Positions 45,780-59,000 of a stretch of 64,000 nucleotides of DNA are shown here, in pieces. Both the position numbers and the translations under genes were made by a program. Numbering within the stretch: position 1 is the first letter of the stretch; every line of letters begins with the position of its first letter. Source of the stretch: Yamagishiella unicocca (lineage: Eukaryota; Chlorophyta; Chlorophyceae; Chlamydomonadales; Volvocaceae). The stretch covers positions 1 to 64,000 of the forward strand of contig BDSL01000062.1 of assembly GCA_003116995.1 (NCBI GenBank), read 5' to 3'. The notes under the pieces were generated by a model. That model had not been told where the DNA came from and searched no databases. It saw nothing but the letters and a program-made list of their open reading frames with translations.

Positions 45780-46713
45780 CCCTCATCGCCCTTGGTTTGA
45801 CGGCCATGGACTCGCGGATGATCCTTTATACCCCCTCCGGTGTGACGCACATACAATCAGCCGCCCCGGCGGAGACGCCTTGTAGCGCGAGCAAAAATGG
45901 TGTAGCTAGGGCACCCGCACCGCAAGAGACGAAATTTGGGTTCCAAAGACGCGGCTTGTTCTTCTGTACTACCGTAGCATCCAGGTTACACCACCTCAGC
46001 AGTCGGATCAGCCAACGGGCAGGAGGGGCCACAACCAGTTCAGACGGCTGTGGCGCCCGGCCACAACATCTAAGGGCAATAGGACTGCTTCCATAGGTAT
46101 CACCCTCCAGGGGGGGCCTATCACCCCCCAGGCAGCATGTCAAAGCCCGCCAGGAACTGAAACGGAAGGAACATGGCCCCTGGTTCCGTGCGTGTGTATG
46201 TGGGGAATCCCCCCCTTTCCCCGCCATCCCCCGGGGGCGGGTCTACACTGCCCGCCGCTCCCCTGCCAGGCCCGAGCTATACCCGACACCAAGCCAGCCA
46301 GCCAGCCAGCCAGCAGGCCAGGCAGCAGCCCCCCCTTCCCGGACCATCACCACCCTGCGGCCGCCGCCGACATGCTTCTTATTGCCGTACTCGGTGCCGT
46401 GCACGCGGCGCCGCGTGGGTATTCCGCGTGGAAACCCCCACAGCCCCACTGCCCCTAACCGCCGCCCTCCCACCCCACCCCACCAGCCACCGCCATGCGG
46501 GCCGGGCCGCCGCCAATCAACACCGCCCGCTCGACACTATTGCATCGGATGCGGCTCAGGTCCCCCCGCACCCGCCTCCAAATAAAGCACACGTGCGGTG
46601 GTACGTACGGCACCCCGGGCGCCCCCGCACACACCCGCCCGCCCATCCGCCCTGCCCCTCCCCTGCACCTGCTCCTGCTCCGGCACGGCCGATGCCAATG
46701 CCCATGACGGCAT

Positions 46714-47273
46714 GTGGGTATTTCCCCGCGTGGGTATTTCCCCGCGTGGGTGTTTCCCCGCGTGGGTGTTTCCCCGCGTGGGTGTTTCCCCGCGTGGGTG
46801 TTTCCCCGCGTGGGTGTTTCCCCGCGTGGGTGTTTCCCCGCGTGGGTATTTCCCCGCGTGGGTGTTTCCCCGCGTGGGTGTTTCCCCGCGTGGGTGTTTC
46901 CCCGCGTGGGTGTTTCCCCGCGTGGGTGTTTCCCCGCGTGGGTGTTTCCCCGCGTGGGTGTTTCCCCGCGTGGGTGTTTCCCCGCGTGGGTGTTTCCCCG
47001 CGTGGGTGTTTCCCCGCGTGGGTGTTTCCCCGCGTGGGTGTTTCCCCGCGTGGGTATTTCCCCGCGTGGGTGTTTCCCCGCGTGGGTGTTTCCCCGCGTG
47101 GGTGTTTCCCCGCGTGGGTGTTTCCCCGCGTGGGTGTTTCCCCGCGTGGGTGTTTCCCCGCGTGGGTGTTTCCCCGCGTGGGTATTTCCCCGCGTGGGTG
47201 TTTCCCCGCGTGGGTGTTTCCCCGCGTGGGTGTTTCCCCGCGTGGGTATTTCCCCGCGTGGGTGTTTCCCCGC
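46714..47273. repeat. 16-bp minisatellite, 35 units, copy 2
   Basis: The unit is the same as at 16843-17198 (GTGGGTRTTTCCCCGC) but with 35 units against about 22, and more uniform (mostly R = G). Long ORFs of 228-491 residues through it are by-products of the 16-bp period. Confidence 0.95.
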
Positions 47274-47488
47274 CTACTCTCAGCTTCCCTCCCTGCCGCC
47301 CCCAAACAGCCTTTTGGGGGCCTGGCGGGGCGATTACTCAACCGCCACTCCATACGACGCGGCCAGAGAGCAAGCAACTCAGGCTGCCGCGTTAGCATAA
47401 GCTCGCATTGCTGGTGGCCCCCATGGCCCCGGCCCCCTCATCCCCAGCCTGATGGCCCCCACCGTGATCATGAACCTGATCCTAGTCG

Positions 47489-47520
47489 CCACCACCACCA
47501 CCACCACCACCACCACCACC
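47489..47520. repeat. (CAC)n microsatellite, about 11 units, copy 2
   Basis: It is shorter than the 29-unit copy 1 version at 17419-17506. Confidence 0.95.
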
Positions 47521-47765
47521 GCCATTTTTCACCACATCCACTACCACCACCACCACCACCGCCACCACCACACCACCACCGCCACAATGTCAATGGAGGA
47601 GAGGAAGGCCCCCAGCGGGGCAGCCGCAGCAGCAGTAGCAGCTGCTAATCTTCTTTCGTCTTCGTCTTTATCGTTGCATGGCCCACACACCCAATCATCA
47701 TTATCTCCGCCGTGAGGCAGCAGCCGGGAAATAAACCCCTTTCGAGCCCAACCACCACTGGCCCC

Positions 47766-48239
47766 AGCAACACCAGCGCCGCCACCAGCAACACCAGCGC
47801 CGCCACCAGCAGCACCAGCGCCGCCACCAGCAGCACCAGCGCCGCCACCAGCAACACCAGCGCCGCCACCAGCAGCACCAGCGCCGCCACCAGCAGCACC
47901 AGCGCCGCCACCAGCAGCACCAGCGCCGCCGCCAGCAACACCAGCGCCGCCACCAGCAGCACCAGCGCCGCCACCAGCAGCACCAGCGCCGCCACCAGCA
48001 GCACCAGCGCCGCCACCAGCAGCACCAGCGCCGCCACCAGCAACACCAGCGCCGCCACCAGCAGCACCAGCGCCGCCACCAGCAGCACCAGCGCCGCCAC
48101 CAGCAGCACCAGCGCCGCCACCAGCAACACCAGCGCCGCCACCAGCAGCACCAGCGCCGCCACCAGCAACACCAGCGCCGCCACCAGCAACACCAGCGCC
48201 GCCGCCAGCAACACCAGCGCCGCCACCAGCAACACCAGC
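47766..48239. repeat. 21-bp minisatellite, about 22 units, copy 2
   Basis: The unit is the same as at 17756-17951 but over twice as many copies, with AGCAGC more frequent than AGCAAC. Confidence 0.95.
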
Positions 48240-50089
48240 CGCGGAAGCTCGTAGCGCTCCTTGCGCCGCTAGCAGAGTGATGACACGTGCAGGCCTACCA
48301 TCTAGGTGCATGGGCTGTCGACGTGTCGCTAGTTCTCTCCCCCTCTCCCACCCTCCCGCCCGTCTCTTTGCCCTCCTCCCTCCCTGCCTTCCCCTCCCTC
48401 CCTGCCCTCCCGTCCCTCCCTTCCTTTCTCCTGAAGCCCGCTCCCCGATCGCCCTCCTGGCGACAAGCAGGGTCCTTGACCTGCCGCCGCCCCTCGGACC
48501 GTGGCCGACACCCGGGGGGGGGGGGGCAAGGAAAACCCGTGTACCAGGGTGGGGGGGGCCATAAAACACCGTTTACGCGACGGGACAGGATAGTTGGCGC
48601 AGGATCGTCGTGTGCGGGGGGCCGGAGACGGCGTACCGAGCCACTACGGCAGGCGCTTATTTTCCCATACTGCTGATGTCGAGGAGTCGGCCCACGCAGG
48701 CTTGCTCGTCCTTACTAGCGAATCAGGACGACACAGCCGCTACCTCCGAGCTAGACGCCGACAACACAAGGCAGGCGGCGCCCAGCAGCCGCTAATGATC
48801 GCCGTTGCCACCGCGCGCTTCACTGCTTCACTGCGCCAAGAGCATCACGCAGGCAGCTCCCCTCCCCCCACGTATACACACAATATTACGCACACATACA
48901 CACGAACACATACACACACACGCATACAGACCGCGCGCGTTTCCTGGTCGGATTTCCGTTATTCGGAAGTGCCGAGTTTCCTCTCGAACCCCCCCGCACG
49001 CGCAAACATGCGTTCATACTTCAGAGCATCTGAATACACACCCGGGTGTCACACGGCACGGCATGACACGGTACGGCACGGCACGCGACTGCGACATCGA
49101 GGCCCCCCCCGCCCCCTCAGCAGCGCTGCCGGCACTCCTCGGAAGCCGTGGCGTTGCCTACTTAGGAATGAATACTTGCGTTCGCTTCCCTGCTGCCCCC
49201 GCTCCTTCTGCTGGCAGAGGCGGTCGCAATGCTCTGACAGTTGCTGCTGCCGTTGCTGCCCCCCCTCCTTCAGTTGGCAGTGACAGTCGCAATGCTCTGA
49301 CAGTTGCTGCTGCCGTTGCCGTTGCTGCCCCCGCTCTTTCTGCTGGCAGCGTCCCTTGCCCCCCCCCACCAAGGCGGCTCAGCAACGCCCCTCTCAACAA
49401 CCCTCGGGACTCGCCAAGCCAGCTCCGCCCGACGCCGGCTACCCCCTCAGCCTCCCTTAGCCTAGCTGCGAACTGACCCATGGAGCCTAGCTGCGAACTG
49501 ACCCATGTCCCCCACGGCGCCTCAGCAGCTCCGCATTCTGTTACCGCCACAGCCGCGTCTGCTACTAGCGTGGTCGCCCTGCAGCAGTCGTACAATCAGT
49601 CGTACGAGCAGTCGTACGAGCCGCTGCAACCGATGTTGCCGAGGCCTCACATGTTGTAGTTGTATTCAGTGCTGTTTGTGGTTGGTGGTTGTAGTTGGTT
49701 GTAGTTGGTGTTGTTGGTTGTGGTGTTGTACTACTTGTTCCCTGTTGGTGTTATTGCTGCTGCCGGCTGGTTCTGCTGGTGCTGGTTGCAACGGTCGGCG
49801 CGGCGAAGTAGACGTCGGCAACACAGTCCCCTCTTCTTCTTGCCGGCTCGCGCCGCTGTCCCTGCGGTGGCGGCGGCGGTGCTACTGCCGTTGGTGTTGT
49901 TGATCGGTGGTGTTCTGCGTGTTATTCCCTGCTGGTGTTATTGTTGTTACCGGCTGGTGCTGCCAATGCTGCTGGTGCTGCCAGTGCTGCGACACAGACG
50001 TTGCTTGGCAACACAGTCCCCTCTTCTTCTTGACGGCTCGCGCCGCTGTCGCTGCCATTGCTACTGCCGCCGCTAGCGCCCCCCAGCCG
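48240..50089. other. Intergenic repeat-rich stretch downstream of the cyclase gene, copy 2
   Basis: It is the counterpart of 17952-19809, with the same local duplications and no recognised gene. I could not find a minus-strand TGTAA soon after the cyclase stop, so the 3' end of that transcript is not defined here. Confidence 0.4.
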
Positions 50090-53000
50090 CTAGTGATGGC
50101 CCCCCAGCTGTCCTTGCCCCCCGGCGCTGAGGAGCGTCGCCAACAACATGGTGTCGTCGGTTGAAACCGCGGCCAACCGACTGCCGTACAGGTCGCTGAC
50201 GCCGCCGTCCGAGATGCCCAGCAGCTCGTCCCGGAGCATCTGAGCCACCGACGGGCTTCCCTGGAGCGACAAGGGGCGGGAGCGGCACCAGGCGTGTCGG
50301 TGGGTGTCTCGTGTGGCAGCAGGCGGGGGGGAGGCAGCAGGGGTGTGTGGCAGCAGGGTGTGCGTGGCAGCGAAGTGCAAGCCCGGTGTTTGTGGTGTCC
50401 AATCCACCACGCAACTGGCGGGTCATTTCGTGGGGCCTGCGTGGCTGGGCTGGGGTTTGAACCCAGTCCTTCAACTGTCCCAACTAAGTCCTCCGCCGCA
50501 AGCTTCTCCACGCCCCCCCCCGTCTCCTCGCCTGCTAGCCTTGCCTCCCTGCCCCGCATCTTCACGCCCCATATTTTCTCACTTCCTCCCTCCGTCATAC
50601 AGGCCTCCGCCGTACAACGCCGTACGCCGCCGTACCAGCCCGCGTCCCCGTCTCCCCGTATATCCGTCCTCCCCTTTCCTGCCTCCGCCTCTTTCGCCGC
50701 GCCGCTGGGGCCTCTTCGTTGCTTTAACCCCTGTCCGCCGCCTCCGCATCTGGATGTTGTTCCTAACGCCCCCTGCTGCCCCTTGCCCGCATGCTTCGCG
50801 TCGACCGCTTCCCCACCCGCTCTGGGCCCTGGCCAGGTGAGTTCCGCCGCTGGGTTGGGCCTCTGTTCTGGTAGTGTTTTGCTAGTCGTTGCGTTCTTGT
50901 CTGCGGGCGTCGGGACCTGCGTCTGGGCTTTCGTGTCCCCCATGGCGGCGCGGCGCGGCTTCGGCCTCCTCTCCTGGACGACCGCGGACCTTCTCTGGTA
51001 ATGACCGGCTTCCTTACGCATCTGGTCGGTATTCGGGCGGGTCGGGACTGGGACTCCGACTAGGACTGGGACTGGGACCGGACCGCGATGTCCGCTCTCC
51101 CATAGCGCACCAACTCCCACAGCTCTCCTGCTAGCGCCCAAAACCGGTTCTGCGAAAAGTTTACGTGCGTCGCGCGGGGTCCTCGCTTCCTTTCGTCTCG
51201 CCGTAGCCGATATAGCTTAGCCGCCAAAGGTCATATTACGACCTTCGGCTTTCGTATCCCCAACCCAGTTCTCCCGCATGCATCTCAAAACTTCTGTTTT
51301 AAACGATTTTTTCTGACATCCACGGGTTTCCCTCGAACCCCCCCTGTCGTGTTACCGGTTCTTGTATTGTAACCCCCCTGTCGCCCCCTCGTGCCCGGCT
51401 CCCGGCCATAGGCCCCCTCCGAGGGATCCACTCACATTCTCTCCGTTGCTGTCGCCGCCGGCGTGGTATGCGCCCCCGCCAGTTGCCCCCCCGCCCGGAG
51501 TGGAGTCCTCCCCGGAGGGCCCCAGCTGCGCTGCCCCCACAGCTGCCAGGGGGGGCAAGTCCGCTGCGTCTGGCTGACGCCACAGATACGTCTGAAGCAC
51601 CGGACAGGGAGGGGGAGGGGGAGGGGGGGAGGGGGCGGGGGGGGGTCGGCATGAGAACCGTTTGACGCGAAAAGGACAGGGGAGGGGAGGGGGGGAGGGG
51701 GTTGGGCATATAAACCGTTGACGCGAAAAGGACAGGACAGTTGGCGCATGGTCGGCGGACAGCGAGGATGTGGGTGCATGGGGGTGGTGGGGGGGGAGGC
51801 GAGTGAGGGGACACCCGTAGGGAGCCGGGCGGGGGCGGGGAGAGGCCCGGTTACACGACGTAGGAGACGGAGGTGGTCAAGTGGCCAGCAGATAGTTTGG
51901 GACACGCGTCCGGGTTTGCGGAGGAAACTTGGTTTGGTTTGGTTTGGTTTGGTTTGACAACTGGAGACTAACTGCGGACTCAGGCGCGTTTAGGGAGTAT
52001 GGTGACCAGAATGAGTTCGCGTCGGTGGGGAGGGCGGTGGCGTAAGGACCCGGTCACACGACATGGATAGGCTAGCTGGCGCATAGTCGTCGGACGCCTG
52101 GTTGCGGGCGCGTGCTGGGGCAGTGGGATGGGCTACCGAGAAGTTTGTGGGGGTGGCCATTCGGCGGCCTGTTAAAGGACAGAAAGCAAAGTGATGTGCC
52201 GTTGCGTGTGGATTGCGGAGAGCCAGGAACGTGTTGGCGGAGTGGGACATGGTGAGGCGAGACGCGAGGAAAGGAGGACGTGGCCCCCGACGCCACCGCA
52301 ACACCACAACCCTTGACCCGTTACCCCCCCCCCCGGCAGCCCCAAGCGGCCTCAAACCCCCCTCCCCCCCCTCGCACCTGCATCAGCCCCTTGCCCTTCA
52401 CCTCCACCCCAGCAGTGGCCACCCAGCCCTCGTCGCGTAGCAGCTGCCGGGTGGCCTCTGATGCGTGGATGGCCCCGGGCTCGCCGGTACTCTCCATGCG
52501 GGAGGCGGTGTTGACGGTGTCGCCTGTGCGGGGAGGGAGAAGAGGAGGAGGAGAGGAGGGGATGGAACAGACCCGTGGGTCGGCAGGTCGGTGTGCGAGT
52601 GTGCCGTCGCACGACCAGCCCGAGCAACCAACTGCAGCCCGTGTAACCGCAGCCGTACAGCAGCTCAGCGCGCCTGCATTCGATCCCGGGGGTCCTCGAC
52701 CTCCCCTCTCTCCCCCACAGCCACCCAAACCTCCCTCCCCACACCCATGCATGTCGTCTAACCGGTTTTTATGCCCCCCCCTCCTCCTCCGACACTGCGA
52801 ACCAGCAGCGAGCCAACCCCGGGTCACACCTCCCGCACCTCTCGACACCCCAATGCTGTACACTACGGCCTCGTATCTGGTTAGGCGCCTGGCTGGGCAT
52901 TACCAACTTGGGTTTGCTCCCCCGCTCCCCCCCCTTCCCCCCGCGGGTTTTCCTTGTTCTTGCAGCCCCCCCCCTCCTCCTCCCCCTCGCCCCCGTCCTC

Positions 53001-56000
53001 ACCGAAGAGACAGAACCGCGGCATGCGTGTGCCCGCGATGCCGCTGACCACGGGGCCCGTGTGTATGCCCACACGGATCTGCACCGGCTCCCCAGTGGTG
53101 GGCATGGGGACCTCCTTGGCGGCGGCTAGCATGGCCTGGGGGGTTGGGGGGTTGGGGAGTGGGGGTTGGGAATTGGGGGTTTTGGGAGGGGTTGAAGCGG
53201 AAAGGGTTGGGGAGGGATTGCAAGGAGAACCCGTGGACGACAGGAACACCGTTTAGGACCGAGATGCATGCTGGAGAACTTGGTTGAGGAAACGAAAGTC
53301 GGAGGTCGTATGTCGACCTTCGGCGGCTAAGCTAAATCGGCGGCGGGTGGGGAGGGGTGGGGAGGGGTGGGAGCTGGCTGACAGCCAATAGAGGCGAGGG
53401 TGGCATCACCCCCTCGCACTGGGCATCACCCCCTCGGCCCCCCTTCCCCCTGCCCTCCGCCTCCTATGCCGTGCAACCGGTTCCTCCCCCCCCGCAGATC
53501 CTCTTTAACCCCCCCCGCGCAGCTCCGACAGGCCGCCTCCACAGGTTTGCCGGTAGTCAGTTCCACTGCTCCAGCATGCGCCCACAAAATTGGTGTCCGA
53601 CGATTATGCGCCAACTATCCTGTCCCGTTGCGTAAAACGGTTTTTATACACCCCCGCAACACCCCCCCCAGCCCCCCCCCCCCTGCGTCTCCCGCGCCTC
53701 GCAGCCGTGGGGTACCTTTGCAAATGCAAACACCTTGTACGCGTGCAGCGGGTCCTTCCGCGCCCCCTCGCCCCGGACCGCCGCCATGCCGTCCTCGTCC
53801 TCCGTGATGAGGCCTCCGGCAACGAAGTAGCAGTCGCCGATGGTCTCCACCTTGAACACTCCGAACTGGTCCAGCATCTTGTCGTACCGAGAGTACAGAT
53901 CGTTGAGCATGGACATGACGGCCCGGGGCTCCACCTCCTTGCACATGGGGGTGAAGCCTGGGGGGGAGGGGGGGGGGGTTTAGATTTAAAGAGAATCCGC
54001 GAATCCACGGAGGAGGGGGAGATGGCCGGGGGGGGGGGGAGAAGTTTAAGGAGGATCCGCGAATCCGCGGCCGACAAACCAAGGCGGTGAAGATGGCGGT
54101 CCAGAAGAGACGGGAGGCGAGTAGACGGAGCGGAGGCGCTGCTGAATCGTAGTGTAAGGTGATAAGGCAACGTATTCGAGAAGGAAAGGTGGTATGAAAT
54201 AAAGCGACTGAAGTAAAGGCGGCTGGCGGAGAAGCTGATAAGGAGCAGTAAATAGTGGTCATAGCAAGATGCGAAGGGAATGGAGGTGAAGGCTGAAGAC
54301 GGAGGGCGGCCTCGGATGCTATCAACAGCCCGTGGATTCAAACGAAAAGAATAACGTGCCCGGCACAAGGGAACCCGCCCCGTTACGTGCGAAAAACGTA
54401 GGAGAGGTAGACTGAACTGAGAATGGCAAGGAAAGACCAAATGAGCGAGCAAAGGCGGCGAGCGTCAGGACCGGACCACGAGGGGGAGGACATGCGACGG
54501 GCAGGCAAGGGGAGGGTGAATGGGATGGGTGGGTCGCGAGGAGCTAGTACGACGATTATTAATGCGGGAAGGAAGGAAGGCAATGGCGGGGGGCCTTACA
54601 GAGGGGGGTTGGATGGAGGAGCGGATAGAGGAGATGGGAGGGGGGGGCCGAAGAAAGCGCGTGGACTAGGAGGCGGACTAGGAAGCGGACTAGGAGGCGG
54701 ACTAGGAAGCGGACTAGGAAGCGGACTAGGAGGCGGACTAGGAAGCGGACTAGGAAGCGGACTAGGAAGCGGACTAGGAAGCGGACTAGGAAGCGGACTA
54801 GGAAGCGGACTAGGAAGCGGACTAGGAAGCGGACTAGGAAGCGGACTAGGAAGCGGACTAGGAAGCGGACTAGGAAGCGGACTAGGAAGCGGACTAGGAA
54901 GCGGACTAGGAAGCGGACTAGGAAGCGGACTAGGAAGCGGACTAGGAAGCGGACTAGGAAGCGGACTAGGAAGCGGACTAGGAAGCGGACTAGGAAGCGG
55001 ACTAGGAAGCGGACTAGGAAGCGGACTAGGAAGCGGACTAGGAAGCGGACTAGGAAGCGGACTAGGAAGCGGACTAGGAAGCGGACTAGGAAGCGGACTA
55101 GGAAGCGGACTAGGAAGCGGACTAGGAAGCGGACTAGGAAGCGGACTAGGAGGGAGAGGGCATTAGGACCGGGGAGATGGGGGGGGCATTAGGACCGGGG
55201 AGATGGGGGGGGGCATTAGGACCGGGGAGATGGGGGGGGGCATTAGGACCGGGGAGATGGGGGGGGCATTAGGACCGGGGAGATGGGGGGGGGCATTAGG
55301 ACCGGGGAGATGGGGGGGGCATTAGGACCGGGGAGATGGGGGGGGGCATTAGGACCGGGGAGATGGGGGGGGGAGGGGGGGGGGGGGCATTAGGACCGGG
55401 GAGATGGGGGGGGGCATTAGGACCGGGGAGATGGGGGGGGGCATTAGGACCGGGGAGATGGGGGGGGGGCATTAGGACCGGGGAGATGGGGGGGGGCATT
55501 AGGACCGGGGAGATGGGGGGGGGCATTAGGACCGGGGAGATGGGGGGGGGCATTAGGACCGGGGAGATGGGGGGGGGCATTAGGACCGGGGAGATGGGGG
55601 GGGGCATTAGGACCGGGGAGATGGGGGGGGGCATTAGGACCGGGGAGATGGGGGGGGGCATTAGGACGGGGAGATGGGGGGGGGCATTAGGACCGGGGAG
55701 ATGGGGGGGGCATTAGGACCGGGGAGATGGGGGGGGGGCATTAGGACCGGGGAGATGGGGGGGGGGCATTAGGACCGAGGAGATGGGGGGGGGGCATTAG
55801 GACCGGGGAGATGGGGGGGGGCATTAGGACCGAGGAGATGGGGGGGGGGGCATTAGGACCGAGGAGATGGGGGGGGGGCATTAGGACCGAGGAGATGGGG
55901 GGGGGGGCATTAGGACCGGGGAGATGGGGGGGGGGGCATTAGGACCGGGGAGATGGGGGGGGGGGGCATTAGGACCGGGGAGATGGGGGGGGGCATTAGG

Positions 56001-59000
56001 ACCGGGGAGATGGGGGGGGGGCATTAGGACCGGGGAGATGGGGGGGGGGCATTAGGACCGGGGAGATGGGGGGGGCATTAGGACCGGGGAGATGGGGGGG
56101 GTGCGGCTGATGGGGACTATGGGGTGCAAATGAGAGTAGGCACTAGCGGGGGCAGGGAGGGGCGGGCGCGGCCGGACTGGGTATTAGGGCTCTAGGGTTT
56201 CGATCCGGCCCTGATCCCACCCGTTTAAGATGCTGGACGCGTTTCCTGGTTGTCGTAAGTTGGTGGTTGGTGGTTGGGGGTGCGGATCGACGGATCGACG
56301 GATCTATCCCAGCTGCCCTCTGGGGCCCGACGTCAGTGGGGAGGGTCCGGCCCCCTCCCCCTCCCCCTCCCCCACATCCCCAACCCCCAACCCCCGCAGT
56401 GGCATCGCTTCACCCCTCCCTCCGCCCCTCTCCCCGCCTCTGTCCCTCTGCCCCTCCATCCTCCCCTCCGTGGGCGAGACCCGCCCCCCCCCCCGCTTTT
56501 GCCCCCCCTCCCCCCCCGCGTACCTTTGATGTCGCCAAACAGCAAGGTGACCTGACCTCCCGGGGGGGGGTGCGGGGGCGGGTGGGAGGGGCAATACACG
56601 CAAGCAACCGGGTTAGCACGGGCACGGTGGAGATACCGGTAAGCACGGGCACGGCGGAGATACTGGTAAGCACGGGCACGGCGGAGATACCGGTAAGTCA
56701 AACCGACTAGGGGGAAGGTCCTTGGGAAACACTCCAAATTGAAAGCAACGAGGACATGGCTGGGCCAGAACAGGACGCGCCTAGATGTACGACAAGGGGC
56801 GTTGCTCGGTTCTGGAGCGGCGGGTGGCGATGTCGCTGTTGATGTTTTCCGCCCTCCCATTTCCTGTGTCGCGTAACCAGGTCTCCTGGACATCCCTGCA
56901 AGTTTCGGTGCTTCCTCCTCAAGCGACAAGGACACGGCGCCCCGCCTCCATGCTCTCCCCGCCCCCACTCGGCTCCCACGTTCCCTAATCGGTTTTCCTG
57001 TTCTGTGCCGACCCACGGGTCTCCTCTCATACCTCCCCCCCGCACACATCGACGTACGACCTCCGATTTCACTTTTCTCACCCAGATTCTCCAGCATGCA
57101 TCTCGGAACGTCTGCTCTAAACGGTTTCTTCCGTACACGGGCTTCCTCTCATACACGTCCCCCCTATTATTGTAACTCCCCCAAACACACACACACACAC
57201 CTGCGGGTGCCAGGTGGACAGCGCGTTGCAGTCGCGAACCACGGGTCGCTCAGCCGCCGCCGCCGCCGTGCGCTGCCTGAACGCCTTGCTGGTCCACTCC
57301 TCCGCCATGTACTGCAGGATGTGGCGCGGGAAGAGCTGCTCCAGCAGCCGGTGCTCCGCCTCCATCACCTGACCCATGGGTCGGGGGGTCGGGAAGGGGG
57401 GGTAAAGGATAATCCGCGAATCCACGGAGGGGGAGATGGCCGAGGGTGGGGTTTTTAGGAGAATCCGCGAATCCACGGCCGACAAACCAAGGCGGTGAAG
57501 ATGGCGGTCCAGAAGAGACGGGAGGCGAGTAGACGGAGCGGAGGCGCTGCTGGAATCATAGTGTAAGGTGATAAGACAACGTAGTCGAGAAGAAAAGGTG
57601 GTGGGGTTGGAGGCCGCGAAGACCAGGTTACACGACGCAGGAGAGGTGGAGGGCAGAAGCTAGCCGACGATTAGTTTTCGGCGTTGCATGTCGGACAACA
57701 GAACTTGACGTTGACGGTTGACTATGTGCCGTGTCCCCGGATACCCCCCCCCCCCCCACACACACAGAGGGGTTCCGAGCCGACCCATGGGTCTTCTCGC
57801 TACCACCCCACACACACACATACACACACAAACCCTACTTGCGCCAGATGCCGTTCCGCCACCACCTTGGCCGTCACATCAGTCTGTGGGGACGGGACGG
57901 GTCGGGGCAGCGGGGAAAGGGGCCTCAGTCGGGGCCCTTTAAAGGGGGGAGAAATCCAGGGGAAAGACCCCAGGGGGAGTCCTCCAGGGGCGGCCCCCCA
58001 GGGGGGGGACTCCAGGGCGGCCCTCCAGGGGGGGGGACTCTCCAGGGGGGGACTCCACGGGCACTCTAGGTGTATGGAGGTGCGGTGGCGCTCTACCTAA
58101 ACACCTCCGACCACGAACACGTGCCCGTCTGCCTAGCCCCTAGCTTCCTCGCCTCTTTCCCCTCCCCCGCTTTTCCCCCCCTCCTCCTATGTTAGTACAC
58201 GGGCCTCCCCCCGCCCCCCCCAGACCCCTCTTCCCCTGTCCGCCCCCTGCCCTTGCGGCCCCCTCCCCCCCCGACTATCCTGTCTCGTTGCGTAAACCGT
58301 CTTTTATACACCCCCCGACCATGCGCCAACCATCCTGTCCTCGTCGCGTCAACGGTTTTCATGCCACTCCCCTCCAGCCCCATGCCCTTCCGCCCCCTCT
58401 CCCCCCCTCCAGCCCCCTACCCTCCCACGCGCACCTGAGACAGCACAATAACTGGATGCCGTGTTACCGGGTCCACAGCCCGAGTCGCCCACACCTCATG
58501 CCAGCACTCCTCCTCCTCCCCCTCCTCCTCCGCCTGCTCCTCTTCGTCCTCGTCAGCACCGCCATCCAGCAGCCTCCCAGCCCCCCGCTGCCGCTGCTCC
58601 TGCACCCCCCCGCCCTGCTGCTGCCGCTGGTTCGACCGTGATCGCGTCAGTTCATGTGCCGCAGCCGTCTCCGCAGCCATCGCGCGCCGCTGCTCCGAAA
58701 CCAGCACCTCCTCCTCCCCCCCGTCCACAGCAGCAGCATCGCCTCCACCTCCACCTCCACCACCGCTGCAGCTGCGATGCGTGGAAGTGCCCGCTCCAAG
58801 ATCCACCGCTGCCTCCGACGAAACCGCCGCTGCCTCCGAAACCGCCGCTGCTGTCGTACGCAATGCGGTCGAGTCTCTGTGCGACGCTGGCAGCCTCGAC
58901 TCTGGCGTGAGTGCAGCCATCCCCGTCTTGTCCGTTTGCATCGCCCCCTGGTGCCACCCTGCCCCTCCGCCAGCGGCAGCAGCAGCAGCAGCAAAGACGC

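Noticed and set aside
46173..47648. 491-residue plus-strand ORF in copy 2
   Set aside because: It comes from the same 16-bp repeat plus the CAC run; no start context, domain or splice structure supports a gene.
47712..48254. Ser/Thr/Ala-rich 180-residue ORF and the opposite 342-residue Gly/Ala ORF
   Set aside because: They are translations of the 21-bp minisatellite on both strands.
54423..55166. 247-residue ORF with (Leu-Gly-Ser-Gly)n
   Set aside because: It is generated by a 12-bp minisatellite in a cyclase intron on the opposite strand.
55336..55716. Gly-rich ORF and its Pro-rich reverse (MPPPISPVL repeats)
   Set aside because: They are by-products of the G-rich minisatellite in the same intron.
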